From contig NW_026947500.1 of NCBI RefSeq assembly GCF_034190915.1, positions 22,876,501-22,940,500 of the forward strand: a stretch of 64,000 nt of DNA, written 5' to 3'. The translations under genes were made by a program, and so were the position numbers. Numbering within the stretch: position 1 is the first letter of the stretch; every line of letters starts with the position of its first letter. This DNA comes from Cavia porcellus (Eukaryota > Chordata > Mammalia > Rodentia > Caviidae). The notes beneath the pieces are model-generated. The model was not told the DNA's origin and ran no database searches. It was given only the letters and a program-made list of their open reading frames with translations. This document shows positions 1 through 15,812 of the stretch, in pieces.

Positions 1-167
1 TAGAGGCCCCGCCAGAGTGGGGGTGTGCACTGGGCGCGCCCGAGTGGCCTTGGAAGGCTGGGAAGTCTGGGTAGGGGTTGGTTGGCCTTCAGCCCTTGAT
101 CAGGAGTCCCTGCCTCCCAGTTTTTGCCCTAGACCCAGTGCCACTGCCCTGATGTGAGGGAGTCTCA

Positions 168-3976
<3,809 letters not shown>

Positions 3977-4740
3977 CTATTTCCTCCTGCCAGCTCGCGG
4001 GGGGCTGGGGGGAGAGGCGGGCGGCGACGAGTCCGCAGCCCGCGCCCGCTCCGGACGTTGGGCACGCGGACCTCGCCGCGCTCGCAGGCCCGCGCCTCCG
4101 CCTCCGGGACTCGCGTCTCGGCTCCCAAAGGGTCACCGAGGTGGCGAGGGGCGACCGCGTCCCCTGGGACGCGCTCCGGGTCGGGCTCAGCTCTCGGCCA
4201 CCGCCCCCTCGGGGCATCCCAGTGCCCCGCGCTCTGCCGTGACAGGAGGGGACGGCCCGGTGGGACGGCCGGGTGCCCGCGCACCGCCGCCTCCCCCGCG
4301 CACACTCGGCGCGGGCCCCGGGCGGACGCTACTGGCAGGGGCCCCAGATGGCTGCGGCCCCGCCGGGAGGGTGGAGCCGCCGGGGCGCGCTGGGAGCTGA
4401 GCTGCGCCGCGGGCGGGGGAGGCGGGCGAGGCTCCCAGGGTCGGCCAGGGGTGAGGGCGCGGCCGCCGAGGCGCGGGCTGGCGAGGGGAGCACCGCCGGC
4501 CAGCGGGGAGCGGGCACGCCGGGGCCCGGCCCTGCGGGAGGAGGTGGCCCCGGGACGGAAGCCAGGGAAGGCCGGGCGCGCGCGGCCGACACTTGGGCGC
4601 CTGCCCAGGGGGGTCTGGGGGTGTCGGGCGAGGCCCTTGGCAAAAACCTAGCCCCCCCCCCCGCCCCGCCCGAGGGGACGCGGACGGAATGTCGGGCACC
4701 GGGGACGCTGGTCACCACGACTGGGAAGCGCCCGTGTGGA

Positions 4741-5873
4741 CCCTGGCTGCGGACGCTGGGGGCGCCTCCAGGTCTCCAGCTCCCGAGAAAATAGAGAAAG
4801 GGCCCTGAAAGGCTGCCTAGGATTGCGGCAGCCCGGGGTCCTTCCGCGAGGACCGGCTGGAGAAGCAGGTGCTGGCCGTGCGGGGTCTTACTATCTGGAG
4901 GTGCCAAGCAATCCCGTCAAAAACACCTTGACACATCGCTCTCACTCCTCGATACCTACTGTGTGCGCTGTGCGCGCGTGCTTTTCCACCTGGAGACACA
5001 CCAGCGACCGAGACCTACACACCCTGTGACTTGTAAAATAAAAAAATTAAAAATTAAAAAAAAAAAAAACAGTTCCAGGTCTTCGACCGCCACAGGAAAT
5101 ATTCAAATACCTGGCAGCTGCGAGATTTCTCAAGTGACAGGAGGGCTCTGTCACTGTAGGCGATACTCTGTCTTTTCTGCCATCCCTCTAATGACCCGAG
5201 ATGCATCACCACGGGGAAATTGAGTCTGCCCCACAGCACTGCGTGCTCCACTTCTGGCCCTGCTCTCAGGGAGGAGCTGAGCTTCTCAGCTGCTGGGGGC
5301 AGGGGTCCCGGGCTCACAGGGTGCCAGATGGGACGGGGAGATAGAGGGTTGCCTGGTCAGGGACACAAAGAGGAGAGTTAGGCACCTTGCCTCCATGTGT
5401 TTCTGTGTGTGGCTCTGAGAGGAAACTAGGAGTGCAGTTCCTGGGCTCAGGCCCCACTACCACCAAAAACAGTAAAACATTTTCAAGGGGAAAGCAGCCT
5501 GCTTTAAAGTGAAAGAAGCCTTCCTGTCTATCTAGGACTAAGGAGCCTTGTGCTTTATATCTGTTTAGTTTATAATTACAAAAGTAACCGTGACGGTGTG
5601 GCACTTCGCTATGTTCTCCTGGCACTCTACGTGGATAAAAAAGTAATTCAGCTTGTTACCAAAAGAAAGGTTCCATGACACCTGGAGCCATTTTTAGCAA
5701 CCTCCTGCCCTGCCACCTCGCCCACACCCTGCACACCTCCGGGAGGGCCCCAGGCTCTACAGTTCCCAGATCTCTGCTCACCACCCACGGCTTGGTGCTC
5801 AGCCAGCCTCAGGAAACAGCAGCTGGGCTGGTCAGAGAAAGACAGACTCCCAAACAAGAACTTCACCCCACCT
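4741..5873. other. Unique intergenic sequence upstream of ZFTA
   Basis: No gene and no recognised SINE. It holds an A-rich run at about 5038-5070 and otherwise unique DNA. Confidence 0.6.
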
Positions 5874-6206
5874 AGCTGGAAGTGGTGGTGCACATCGATA
5901 GTCCTTGCATTCAGGAGGCTGAGGCAGGAGTATTTTGAGTTCCAAGTTTTGAGTGGGCAATTTAGCCAGAACTTGTCTCAAAATAAAACCTTAGAAAAGG
6001 CAGAGGGTGTGATTCAGTGGTCGAGCCCATGTTGGAGAGCCTTTGTTCCATGCCTGGTAACATACATACTGGCAAACTACCAGAGTCACTGCCAAATTTT
6101 TTGCCTGCATGCAAGTAAAGCTGGGACTGTAGCTCAGTGGTACAGTGCTCACTCACTCACGAAGAAGAAAAGACCTTGAGTTCCCAACCTAGCACTGCTA
6201 GGAAGC
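5874..6206 (+). mobile_element. Degenerate B1 followed by two decayed ID-like units
   Basis: A B1-like unit (5874-5993, with 'ggaggctgaggcaggag' and 'cttgtctcaaaataaaa') runs into an eroded ID-like stretch (5994-6075). A second ID-like unit follows at 6118-6206 (tagctcagtggtacag). All are old and diverged. Confidence 0.55.
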
Positions 6207-6439
6207 ATCAAAATAACATGGGAGGTCCAGGCCTGCTCCCCAGGAACTCTCAGGCCACTGGGTAGATGGGTGGGGCCGGAAGCCACCAATCAAGAGCAGT
6301 AGGCACTCTTGCTTTTGTGGCTGTCCTGTGTTCAAGAGAAATTTTACAAGTTTTAACACGTCTTTATGTGAAAATTAACACATTGTCTTTGACCCTTAAG
6401 CTTAATTATGTTCTGATTGCAAAATAAAATATTTTTGTG

Positions 6440-6558
6440 TGACAAGGTGTAGCGGTGCAAACATAATCCCAGTACTCAGGAGCCTGAGGCAAGAGAATCA
6501 CTACAAATTCAAGGCCAGCCTAGAATACACGGCAAGACCCTGTCGCAAAAAAATAAAG
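6440..6558 (+). mobile_element. B1 SINE
   Basis: 7SL-derived body with 'aatcccagtactcaggagcc' and 'agaccctgtcgc', then an A-rich tail. Old and diverged. Confidence 0.75.
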
Positions 6559-7399
6559 CAGGGTGGCACTGATTCCAACACTGGGGGCTGTGTAAAGGGA
6601 GAAGGAAGCCTGGGAAGAGCCACCCAGCTGGGGAGAGCTCCAAGACTTGGGCCTGGTCCTGGATGAGTGGGAGGCATCACAATAAGAGAAAGAGAGCAAA
6701 GCTTTGCTGGTGAAGAGAGGGTGTAGGGGAAGCTGGGCAGGGGCTAATCCTTAAGCACCACCTCCAGAGCCTCAGTCTATCCTGAAGGAACTAGGGACAC
6801 TCAGGAGCTTAAAGAGAATCGAGGGAGACCCAGAGGCCCTTGGGCACCCGTGCCCCCACGAACCCCTGCACTCAAGCGGGAAGAAGACACACCGTTCCTC
6901 ACCAAGGAGCTAGGTAGTTGCCCAGTGACTTACATGGGTCTCCCCAGATCACCGAGGCTGGCACCAAACGTGCTATCTTCCTGCCTCAGGCTCTGACGGC
7001 AGGTACATGTTACCCAGCTTCTAACCACTACCCCGGTGTGGGCTGGTGGTAGTCCTAGCTCCAGCTGGAGTCAGAAAGCGGAATCTCCAGCGCCGGCCTG
7101 AACGGGATGACCCAAGAAAGGCCTGGCTGGCTCCCAAGTATCTGGGTCAAGAAGATGAGATGAGAAAAGGAAAACAAAGCCTTGGGGGAGGAGAAGAGAA
7201 GGAGGTCATAACCTGGAAGCTTTTCAGTCTGTATCAAAGTCAGATCAGATCGCGTTTAGGACACCTGCTTCTTCCCTTCCTGTCTGACTATCGCTTAGTC
7301 CACTGGCTGGGATTTCCAGCCACTGCAGGCTTCCAAGGTCTCTGGTCCAGTTTACAGGAGCCAGAGGCTCCCACCCTAGTTGTTGTTGTTGTTGTTCTC
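6559..7399. other. Unique intergenic sequence
   Basis: I see no gene, RNA or clear repeat here. Open frames are short and unrecognised. Confidence 0.5.
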
Positions 7400-7530
7400 T
7401 TTTTTGGGTTTGTAGTGACAGGGTGTCACTACACGCTGGCCTGAAATTCATTATGTGGCCCTAGCTGGCCTCAGCCTCAGCATCCCAAGCTTCCCTCACC
7501 CCTCAGGCGCACACCACCCTGCAAGGCCCT
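7400..7530 (-). mobile_element. B1 SINE, degenerate
   Basis: Antisense B1 with 'agtgacagggtgtcactaca' and 'ggcgcacaccacc' recognisable. A short (gtt)n run precedes it. Confidence 0.6.
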
Positions 7531-7888
7531 GATAAGTAAACCAGTAGTAATGTGCCCAAAGGAAGCTTGTAAGAATGTAAATATTGGGAAAAGGGGGGGG
7601 GGCGGGAAAAAAAAAAAAGAATGTAAATATGACCATTTCACTGGACCCAATTTCCTACAAACTAGATTCTATAGACTTCAGAGCTTCTAAATGTTATGCA
7701 AATGTGCTATCACTGAGATACACCCTTCCCTAAAAGGAAGTTTATGTAGATTGTAGATTTAATCATCCTTTGTAAAATTCCAAAGGAATTGCAAACCTAA
7801 CAATTATACCCAAGCGTAAGACCAAACTTCGGTCTCCATATGTGTGTGTACTGGGGGAGTAGAACTTTAGCCCTAGAAACTTAAATTT

Positions 7889-8004
7889 GAAATTGACATT
7901 ATGGTCCAGACCTGTAATCCTACCACTCAGGAAGCTGAGGCAGGAGGATCACCAAAAGTTCAAGCCCAGCCTGGGCTGGGTGCATAGCAAGACCATGTTG
8001 AAAG
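7889..8004 (+). mobile_element. B1 SINE
   Basis: Sense copy with 'cctgtaatcctaccactcag' and 'gaggcaggaggatcacc', ending in a GA/A-rich tail. Confidence 0.8.
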
Positions 8005-8567
8005 AGAGAAAAAGAAAGAAAGAGGGAGGAAAGTGGATGGGAGAAAAGAAAGCAGCCAGTAAATTTTACTTTAGAAAAGAAAAAACTGGCCGCCTGTGTC
8101 TCTCTGCTACCTCCATGGTGTTCAGTGTAGGTGAAAGGGAGGTGGCAGCTGTCTAAAGGTGATCCAGGGAGCCACAGGGCCAAAGCACAGCTTGCAGCTG
8201 AGGAAGAAAAGATGTAACCCTGAGCCTGAATCCAAATCCTTAACACTTAACGGCGCTTTTTAAAAAAACTAGAAAGCATTTCAAACATCCACGAAAAGAT
8301 CTATTATATACATACATATAGACGCTCTCATACCACTCGGCTTTAGCAAATCTAAACATTATGACATATTTGCTGCATAACATCTTTTAGGAAATAAATG
8401 ATCGCGGGGGCTCGCAGCTCCTAGCGCGCCTTCCTCGGCTCCGCCCACCCCAGTTTAACCCTTGGCTGCCCAGAAGCCTGCCCCGCAGTTCAGACGCATC
8501 TGCTGCGCTTTAGGCATATCGGGAAACGCTGCACTTAGAGGCCTTTCGTGGCGTTTTGGCTTTGCTC

Positions 8568-8922
8568 TTGGTTTTCGGAGACAGAATCTCGTTATGTCGT
8601 CCAGGCTGGCTCAGCCTCCATGTCCAGCTCTCTGCTCTTCTTTTCCTTTGGAGGGGGAGGTTGGGATGCTTTACATGTCACATCCCCAATCTGTCTGTCT
8701 ATGTTTTTTTTTTTTTTTAAGAAATTTTTTTTTTTTGTCTTTTTCATTTTTATCGGTACCGGGGATCGAACTCACGACCGCCTGCTAGCAAGGCAGGTGC
8801 TTATGCCGCTGAGCTAAATCCCCAGCCCCTATTTTTTTTTTTTAACCACTCAGACTTGTGATTCTCCTGCCTCAGCCTCCCAAAATGCTGAGATTAAAAG
8901 TGTACTCCACCATGTGTGGTAT
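8568..8922 (-). mobile_element. Antisense B1 parts split by an ID SINE
   Basis: B1 pieces lie at 8568-8640 ('gagacagaatctcgttatgt') and 8845-8922 ('tcctgcctcagcctcccaaa'). An antisense ID with the young-type tail and CAGCCCC end sits between them at 8726-8827. Confidence 0.75.
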
Positions 8923-8949
8923 CTCCTTTCATTTTTTTTTTTCTTTCCT

Positions 8950-9034
8950 TCTTTTTTTTTAATCGGTACCAGGGATCAAACTCCCGACCACACACTTGCA
9001 AGGCTTATGCCGCTGAGTTAAATCCCCCGCCCCT
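8950..9034 (-). mobile_element. ID SINE
   Basis: Antisense ID with the atcggtacc junction intact but part of the anticodon arm missing. Confidence 0.75.
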
Positions 9035-9039
9035 CATTT

Positions 9040-9510
9040 TTAATTGCAGTAATATAACTTAACATGAGCTCTACCCTTTTAACACATTTTTAACAGTACA
9101 GTAGTTTTTGTTGACTGCAGATACAATGTGGTAGGAAAAAGGCTCTGGAGTTCATTCATCTTCTTTAACTGAAACTGCACCCATGAAAAGGCAACTCCTT
9201 GTTTCTCCCTCCACTGGCCCTAGCAACCACCATTTCCACTCTTTGACTTACAGCTTTGACTTACTGCTCAGTGTGACGGTACACACCCATAACCTCAGCA
9301 CTCAGGAGGCTGAGACAGGACAGTCACTGTGAGCTCAAGGCCGGCCTGAACTACAAAAAGTAAATAAATAAAAACATATTTGACTCTTAGCTATTTTGTA
9401 GGAGATCACGCAGAAATTATCTGTTACCTGCTGGCCTCAGTTAATGTCTTGAAGGTCCATTCCTATTGTTGTATATTATAGTTTCTATCTTTTGTAAACT
9501 GAACAGCATT
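9040..9510. mobile_element. Ancient L1 3'-UTR-like remnant interrupted by a B1
   Basis: Text such as 'cccttttaacacatttttaa', 'ctagcaaccaccatttccac' and 'atgtcttgaaggtccattcc' resembles mammalian L1 3'-UTR repeats. A sense B1 at 9270-9372 splits it. Family assignment is from memory of the consensus. Confidence 0.45.
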
Positions 9511-10186
9511 CAGCTCAGCTGTCCTCAGGTGGCCCTGACCTGAGGCTCCAACAGTGTCACCATGATGTCATTGTCCGTCTTTCTTTTCTGGGTGGCCTTT
9601 GGGACAGGTCTTACCTCATGATAGACCCCAATTCCATGGTCTCTCTGTGCAGAGATGGGGGAACCCCAGCCTAACTCTCCGGGACCGTAGTGGGTGGAGC
9701 ACCCTGCCCCTTCTCTGGTCCCTGTGCCAGGTGCTCCGATGGTGGCCTGGAGCAGGGCCCAGGGAGTTGTCTTCCCACAGGGCTGCAGGAGGGCTGCATG
9801 CTCAGGAGACACTGGATAAGTGAACAGGGGCAGCAGCGCTGATCACGGAGGTGCCAGCTGCAGGTCACACTGCTCTGCCAATTCTTTATAAATGACCCAA
9901 GACACAAGGGACACGGCTTGGAGCTTGGTCCCTCACCTCTGTCCCTTTGCCTGGGAAACCACTCTGTTCTGGTCCACTTTGCTCTGGTTCGAGGGCGGTG
10001 CCCTGAGCCCTGTCCCTTCCACCAGGCCCAGCCCAGGAAGCTGCAGTTGGCTGAAAGAAGCAAGGTCACCCTGACCCCCACAAGGCCAGTCAGCTCTCCT
10101 TTCCCCGCAGTTTTTATTGGGGGTGCAGTTTCGTATGTGGCCCGCTGACCTCAGAATGTGGCTTGAAGTCCCAAAAGTCAAGGCCA
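9511..10186. other. Unique intergenic sequence
   Basis: No gene recognised. The overlapping open frames on both strands (about 60-136 codons) have no family resemblance that I can see. Confidence 0.5.
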
Positions 10187-10290
10187 GAGGGCTGAGGATT
10201 AGCTCAGCGGCATAAATGCCTGCCTTGCAAGCAGGCAGTCCTGAGTTTGATCCCTGGTACCGATAAAGAGGAAAAAGACCAAAAAAAAAA
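10187..10290 (+). mobile_element. ID SINE, young subfamily
   Basis: Near-consensus copy with the TTGCAA anticodon loop and GATAAAGAGGAAAAAGAC tail. It is flanked by duplicated target site 'aaaagtcaaggccag' on both sides. Confidence 0.93.
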
Positions 10291-10371
10291 GTCAAGGCCA
10301 GCCTTCTGCCAGGGGACAGAAGGAGGGAGACCTAGCTGTGGAAAGGGGAGGAGAAACTTAGAACACCAAAA

Positions 10372-10441
10372 TGAGAGGGAGAGAGACAGAGAGACAGAGA
10401 GACAGAGAGACAGAGAGACAGAGAGACAGAGACAGAGAAAA
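10372..10441. repeat. (GAGACA)n simple repeat
   Basis: About eleven tandem purine-rich hexamer-like units grading into gagaaaaa. Confidence 0.95.
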
Positions 10442-10983
10442 AATGGAGAACTGTCAGGCACCAGCACTTTCCCTTCCTGCTTCCCAGACCCAAGGAGCTC
10501 TTTCTGTGCTCCCGCCAGGGCTTGCCTGGGTCTGGGGCTTCCCTTTTCCCTTCTCTGAGATGGCAACTGACACTTGCAGCAAAAGCACCGGTTATGAAGA
10601 AAATTTTTTAATTTATAAAGCACCTGGCACATGCCAATAGTGACCATGAGATGTGATCTTCCCCTTCACAGAGCAGTGGGTTTGTACAATTCACTAAAGT
10701 AATAAGAAAGAACCCACAATATAGTCACAAAAATGATGACAGGTTAGAAATAGGCAATTGACAGTCTGAGAAAAAGAGGAGACCAGTACACAAAGGCTCG
10801 ACTTCCCTGACGTTTAGGGCACTGCTGTTAAACAGCAAGTACTGTTGTTATTCACCCGTTCCTTGGCATGGACTTAAAAATCTGAGAATGCCAGGGATGG
10901 AGAAGGTACAGGAGCAAGGGGACACACAGCTGGGAGTGTATCAGTAGTGAGGGCTACAACAGGAGACAATTTAATCACTTCTC

Positions 10984-11099
10984 TTTTTTTTTTTTTTTTG
11001 TCTTTTTCCTTTTTATCGGTACCGGGGATCCAACTCACGAACTCACGACTGCCTACTTGCAAGGCAGGCGCTTATGCCACTGAGCTAAATCCCCAGCCC
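10984..11099 (-). mobile_element. ID SINE, young, with internal 9-bp duplication
   Basis: Antisense copy with tail and CAGCCCC end. 'aactcacga' is repeated in tandem next to the B box. A short target duplication (cacttct) is visible. Confidence 0.9.
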
Positions 11100-11136
11100 C
11101 CACTTCTAACTCTAACTCTCAAGATTCACATAATCC

Positions 11137-11276
11137 AGCTGGGCACAGTGGAGCATGCCTATAATCCCAGCACTCAGGAGGCTGAGGCAGGAGGATCACC
11201 ATAAATTTGAGCCTACTCTGAACTACATAGTGAGTTCAAGGCCAACAGAGCCTGTCACACACAAAAAAAGAAAAAA
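11137..11276 (+). mobile_element. B1 SINE
   Basis: Sense copy beginning ccagctgggcacagtgg, with intact 'aatcccagcactcaggaggc' and an A-rich tail. Confidence 0.88.
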
Positions 11277-11294
11277 AATCACATAAGCCTTTCT

Positions 11295-11640
11295 TATGTC
11301 ATTTCCTGTTGCTATAACTGAATACCACAGAGAGGGTCATTTATAAAACATAAAGATTTCTGGGTATAGTTTGGATTTAGGTGCAGTTGAACTCTGAGAA
11401 GCTGTAATCATCAATCTGGATAGCCAAGAAGAGGTTGTCTTCAGAAAGCCAGAATGATGAAGAGGTCCGAAGGCAGAGCAGGACTGAACCATGTGAGGAG
11501 AGGTGGCGAAGATCATCCCAGCCATCCCAGCATGTGCAAGGGCCCTGTGGTGGAAGGGAACAGAGTCTCACTGAGAGAAAAGCAGCTGGCTGAGATATGC
11601 TTGAAGCACAGTCAGCCCAGATTAAAAGGCTTTGTGAAAC
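11295..11640 (-). mobile_element. MaLR-type LTR fragment (probable)
   Basis: 'gttgctataactgaataccacaga' style text and 'gagggtcatttataaa' resemble the antisense start of rodent MaLR LTRs. The rest is diverged. Confidence 0.4.
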
Positions 11641-11663
11641 ATTTTGGTCTAAGAGCAATGGGA

Positions 11664-11780
11664 GGGCCAGGCATGGTGGCACACACATGTAATCCCAGCA
11701 TTTGGGAGACTGAGGCAGGATCACCGTCTGAGGCCAGCCTGCACTATATAGTGACACTGTCACAAAAGAAAAACAAAGAA
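11664..11780 (+). mobile_element. B1 SINE
   Basis: Sense copy with 'ggccaggcatggtggcacac'; the right half is shortened. It is followed by a TG-rich stretch at 11833-11867. Confidence 0.82.
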
Positions 11781-12044
11781 ACTCAAAATACGAAAACAAA
11801 AAAGCAAAGCAACGGGAGATAACTGTAAGTGCATGTGTGCATGCATATGTGTGTGCATGTATGCTGGAGGGGTGACATGAGCAGACGTGTATTTTGGTAG
11901 GATAGCTGAAAATACAGTGCAAGGGACCAAGGGTAGAGGAAGTGATACAGGACTCCCAAATGATTCCCAAATATTTTAACTCCCAATCTGCTAGATGTCC
12001 AATACACTGAGTTCCTGTTCCCCAAAATTGAAAAATGAATTCTG

Positions 12045-12600
12045 AGCAACAGCAGAGTTAAAAATAGAAAATTGTATTGAGGGATAGAAAGCTCCAGAGA
12101 AAGAAAGTAGGGGACCCAGAAAGTGGGCTGCCGTGGACTCCACTTTACAGGGAGGTTTTACAGAGCAAAAATCACAAGGTGGGCACTACATGGGACAAAA
12201 CTATGGTCTACCAATAAGGTTACAAGTGTAGTCACCTATGTAATATTGGTCCAGTGGGGGAGCAGGTCACACAGCACGTGCACACACCAAAAACAAAGAC
12301 CTTTTTCAGAAAGGATGGGTCAGGAGACCCTGGTCACACAGGGTGACTGATGCCTATTTAAGATATGGATCATTATTGTTTACCCCTGGGGAGGTATGTA
12401 GGCGGCCTCATTCCGTCTTTATCTGGAGGCCTGAGCATCCACAAATATGCCTCCAGCTACAGCTTTCCTGTGTTCTCATCCAGACCTGTAAGACTGTCTG
12501 GAATTTTTCTCCCTAACTTAGCCGGCTACAGTGCTAGGAAGACAGGACTGAGGCTGAGGAATTCCTCTGGCAAGGACAGAGATTATCAGTGGAGGTTTAG
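12045..12600. mobile_element. Possible endogenous-retrovirus LTR fragment
   Basis: Unique-looking sequence whose composition (polypurine-like 'aggtatgtaggcggcc', 'gtgggggagcaggtcacaca') recalls LTRs. I cannot assign a family. No coding frame of note. Confidence 0.25.
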
Positions 12601-12850
12601 ATGAACCCTAATGTCCCCAGGGGGAAAGGGAGCAGCAGATTTGCCCAAAATTGAGGGATCTCCACTTACTCCCCAGGCCCGGCCCTCTGTCTTGCCAAGG
12701 AAGAGGAGCTGGTACAGGGTGGCATTGAAAAGGTGTGCGGTGCTGCCCACAGCCACGCTAATTCTGCTAATTCTGGGGACAGCACCTCCACTTCCCCTTG
12801 GGGAATGATCCCCTTTCCCCACACAAAGTGGTTGGAGTGTTTCCAGCTTC

Positions 12851-13245
12851 CACGACTGCAATGAAATACCTGACACGAATACATTAAGAGAGGAAGAAAG
12901 ATTTATTGGAGTTCCAGAGTTCTTGGGCCAAGGTCACTGGGTGCACAGCTTCTGGGCCTGGGGTGAGGCCAAGCATCATGGTGGAGACACAAAGCTGCTC
13001 ACAGAGGCCAGACACAGAAGTGGGGGGAGGGGAAGCTCTCCTTGACCCCTCCAAGGGCACTGCCCCGCCCTGACCTGCTTCCTGTAAGGAGGCCCCACCT
13101 CCAAAGGTGGCAGCACCTCCCAGGAGGGCCCCTGACGGCAGCCATCGTTTCTGCGGGACCGTTCTAGACCAGACAATTACACTGGTGGCTTTGTCCCCAC
13201 ACTGCGGAGTTAGCACCTTACCCAGTGGGGCTGGGCAGGGGTACT
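12851..13245 (-). mobile_element. MaLR-type LTR, antisense
   Basis: Starts with 'tgcaatgaaatacctgacac' and 'ggaagaaagatttattgg', then 'aagcatcatggtggagac' and a Gly/Pro-coding GC-rich section. This matches the layout of antisense rodent MaLR LTRs. Confidence 0.6.
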
Positions 13246-13518
13246 TGACACACACTGAGTGGAGTGTGCGCTGGACATGCTGATGTTACAAATGTACTCA
13301 GTACATATTGAAATTCAAATGTCCCTCCATATCCTGGCTTTTTAATATGCTAACTCCAGCAGCTGCAGGTGCAGGCGACCAAGGAGGAAGCATCTAAGCA
13401 TCCCTTTGGGAAAAGTCATCAAGAATCCTAAGGCAGGCCACACCTGGCAGCTCCTGCCCCTCCTGGTCCAATTCAGTCAAGAGCTTTGTACCCCGTCTCC
13501 CTACCTCAACTCTCCATG

Positions 13519-13667
13519 TGTTTTTGAGACAGGGTCTCACTGTGCAGTTCAGGGGGCCTTGAGCTCACTTTGTAGCCCAGGCTGGTCTCAAACTCCCAAC
13601 AGTCCTCCTGCCTCAGCCTCCCTGTGCTGGGATTACAGGCGTGCGCTGGCTGCCATGCCTGCCTCCT
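13519..13667 (-). mobile_element. B1 SINE with internal duplication
   Basis: Antisense copy with 'tttgagacagggtctcactg'. The repeated segment 'cttgagctcactttgtagcc' marks the longer form. Confidence 0.88.
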
Positions 13668-14130
13668 GCCTTGACTGTTTGTTATCCTTTGGACTTTTTG
13701 CTGGAGCCCTTTGGAAAGAGGCTGTCTAGTTCCTCTGGGGGTGGGAAAGCAGCAAAGCAGTGATCAGCTGAAAGGGCAGCTGGATGCCCAGATCAAGCCA
13801 ACAGGACATGTCCCCTAAGCACGGTGCTGGGTCCCAGGTGCCCAGGTAACCCCATCAAGTCAGCAAGACTCACACATCCAGCTGACTGAAGGTGTTGGCG
13901 AGGAGAAGGCTTGACTGGAGTCACCGATGGGACTGATGTGGGCTCAAAGTGCTGGTGGCCTTCATACCCGTGTGAGGAGAGCAATCTGCAAGCCAGCAGA
14001 AGGGCAGAAGGACAAATGGAAGCGCAGGCCAGTGTTCCCAGTACCACAGCTGCTAACACGGGGCAGGCCCGGAATCACCCCTGAATTTTTTTTTTTTTTT
14101 TTCTAATTCTGAGAATCAAATCCAGTCCCA
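13668..14130. other. Unique intergenic sequence
   Basis: Nothing recognised except a poly-T run at 14084-14102. Confidence 0.45.
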
Positions 14131-14250
14131 TAGCCAAGAATGGCAGCACAGGCCTGTAACCCTGGTGCACAGGCAGCTGAGTCAGGGAGATCACCTCAAG
14201 TTCAAGGCCAGCCTGGGCTACATAGGGCGACCCTATCTCAAAAAACAAAA
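14131..14250 (+). mobile_element. B1 SINE
   Basis: Sense copy with 'agttcaaggccagcctgggc' and an AAAAAAC tail. Confidence 0.8.
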
Positions 14251-14256
14251 TGAGGC

Positions 14257-14713
14257 AGACTGCGGCCCTTCCAGGGGGAGAATCACCAGTGTCTCCTATG
14301 ATCCATGCCATGTTGGAACTTAGGACCCTGGGAAACCAAGCAACCCACCTGCCTCCCTGCTAAGTAATAGTGAACCCACTGGTGCATGGCCTAGAGTCAA
14401 ACATCCCACTTCCCCAACCCACCTTCCCCTGTCCTCCATTAACAAATGGGAGCCAGAAATCTGAGCATCTCCTGGGAGGTCGACCATAGCAAATAAGGGG
14501 GATTTCCTTCTACCATCTCTTTGAAGGCAAATATTTTTACTACTGTTTTGCTTTATTCTGATTAATGGTAGTGCTCTATTCAATATTCTGTTTTGATAAC
14601 TTCTATAATGTTCTGTATTTCATTTTATTTTGATATACGTGATTGAGAGAACAACTATTGTAAAGATAACGAAATATACTGTGATACCTATTACTGTTAA
14701 AAAAAAAAAAAGA
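14257..14713 (+). mobile_element. Unclassified retroposon, copy 1
   Basis: Begins at gactgcggcccttccag and ends in an A-run. It is a close homologue of the reversed segment 35406-36096 and a more distant one of 19000-19730. It holds an antisense 88-codon frame that also persists in the 35.8-kb copy; I treat that as a by-product of recent duplication. Confidence 0.75.
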
Positions 14714-14810
14714 AACAAAAACTCCAATCTCTTAAGCATGCTAGGCAAGTGCTCTGCCCCTAACCTGTAGTCCCAAGCTAACACTTCTGTTTCTAACTAG
14801 GATATACAAA

Positions 14811-14920
14811 TTTTTTTTTTTTTTTTTGTCTTTTTCCTTTTTATCGGTACCAGGGATTGAACTCTCGACTGCCTGCTTTCAAGGCAGGTGCTTATGCCGC
14901 TGAGCTAAATCCCCAGCCCC
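14811..14920 (-). mobile_element. ID SINE, young, with perfect target duplication
   Basis: Antisense copy. 'gatatacaaa' occurs at 14801-14810 and again at 14921-14930, bounding the insertion exactly. Confidence 0.95.
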
Positions 14921-15041
14921 GATATACAAATATTTTTAAGGACATTGGGGAAAAAAATGTTTTTTGCTAAGTTGCAAAAATCTCTTTAAAGACAGCAGAG
15001 ATCTGTGAATGCAATGACGAAGACATGAGCTAAAATCCCAC

Positions 15042-15122
15042 CGGGGCTGGGGTACAGTGGTACGGTGCTTACCTATCATGTAGGAGACCCAAGGCCCTGT
15101 GTTCAGTCTCCCACACTGAGAA
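15042..15122 (+). mobile_element. ID SINE, old
   Basis: 'ggggctggggtacagtggta' start and a degraded B box (tgttcagtctccc). Confidence 0.65.
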
Positions 15123-15607
15123 GGAAAGAGCCGTTCTGGAATGAGAGGCACTGGCCAGATTTCTTCTCCAGTGGTATTTCCCAAGTCTGGACACAAAAGC
15201 TTAGCCCAGGCCAGGGACTGTCAAGAGGGAAAGGCAAGCGGCAGGCTTTGGGGTGGTCTCAAAGGCAGACCGGAAAAGGTCTTGCCTTGCACCCAGGACC
15301 CTTGCAGAGTCTGGAGCCCCCCTGGAAAGGAGGCAAGGGTTAAGCTAGAAACTTCTAACAGGCAGAGCAAACCTGTCAGTTTACAGTTGGGGAGGCAGAG
15401 TTCTTCCAGGAGCTCCTTCAGAAGGCAGTAGGATGACGCCTGACAAAGAGGACTCAAACCAACCAGGGATTCTGTGAAACTGCAGCTCATTCCAGACCCA
15501 GGCTGACTGCTGATCAGACTGAGGGGACCAATGTCTTATGAGTCTAGAAGAGCAAAGCTGATGTGGTCAGATCAAGGACTTTTTGGTTTGGCCTGGTTTG
15601 GCTTGGG
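15123..15607. other. Unique intergenic sequence
   Basis: No supported gene. Short frames on both strands are unrecognised. Confidence 0.45.
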
Positions 15608-15812
15608 TTTTTTCGGTACTGGGGATCAAACTCATGACTTTGCACTTACCAGGCAGGTGCTTGTGCTGCTGAGCTAAAACCTGAGCCCTGGTTTGGTTTA
15701 GCCAGGATGTATTCCTCATAGAGCCCAGGCTGGCCTCCAACTGGCTATATTCCTCCTGCCTCAGCCTCCAGAGTACTAGGATTACAGGTGTGCAACAGCA
15801 TCCGTGGTCCAG
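15608..15812 (-). mobile_element. Antisense ID followed by antisense B1
   Basis: ID part 15608-15689 ('tttcggtactggggatcaaa') and B1 part 15698-15812 ('cctcctgcctcagcctccag'). Confidence 0.8.

Noticed and set aside
14320..14583. An 88-codon frame nearly identical to the one at 35767-36030
   Set aside because: Both lie antisense inside copies of the same retroposon, so similarity reflects duplication, not selection. The diverged copy at 19 kb does not keep the frame.
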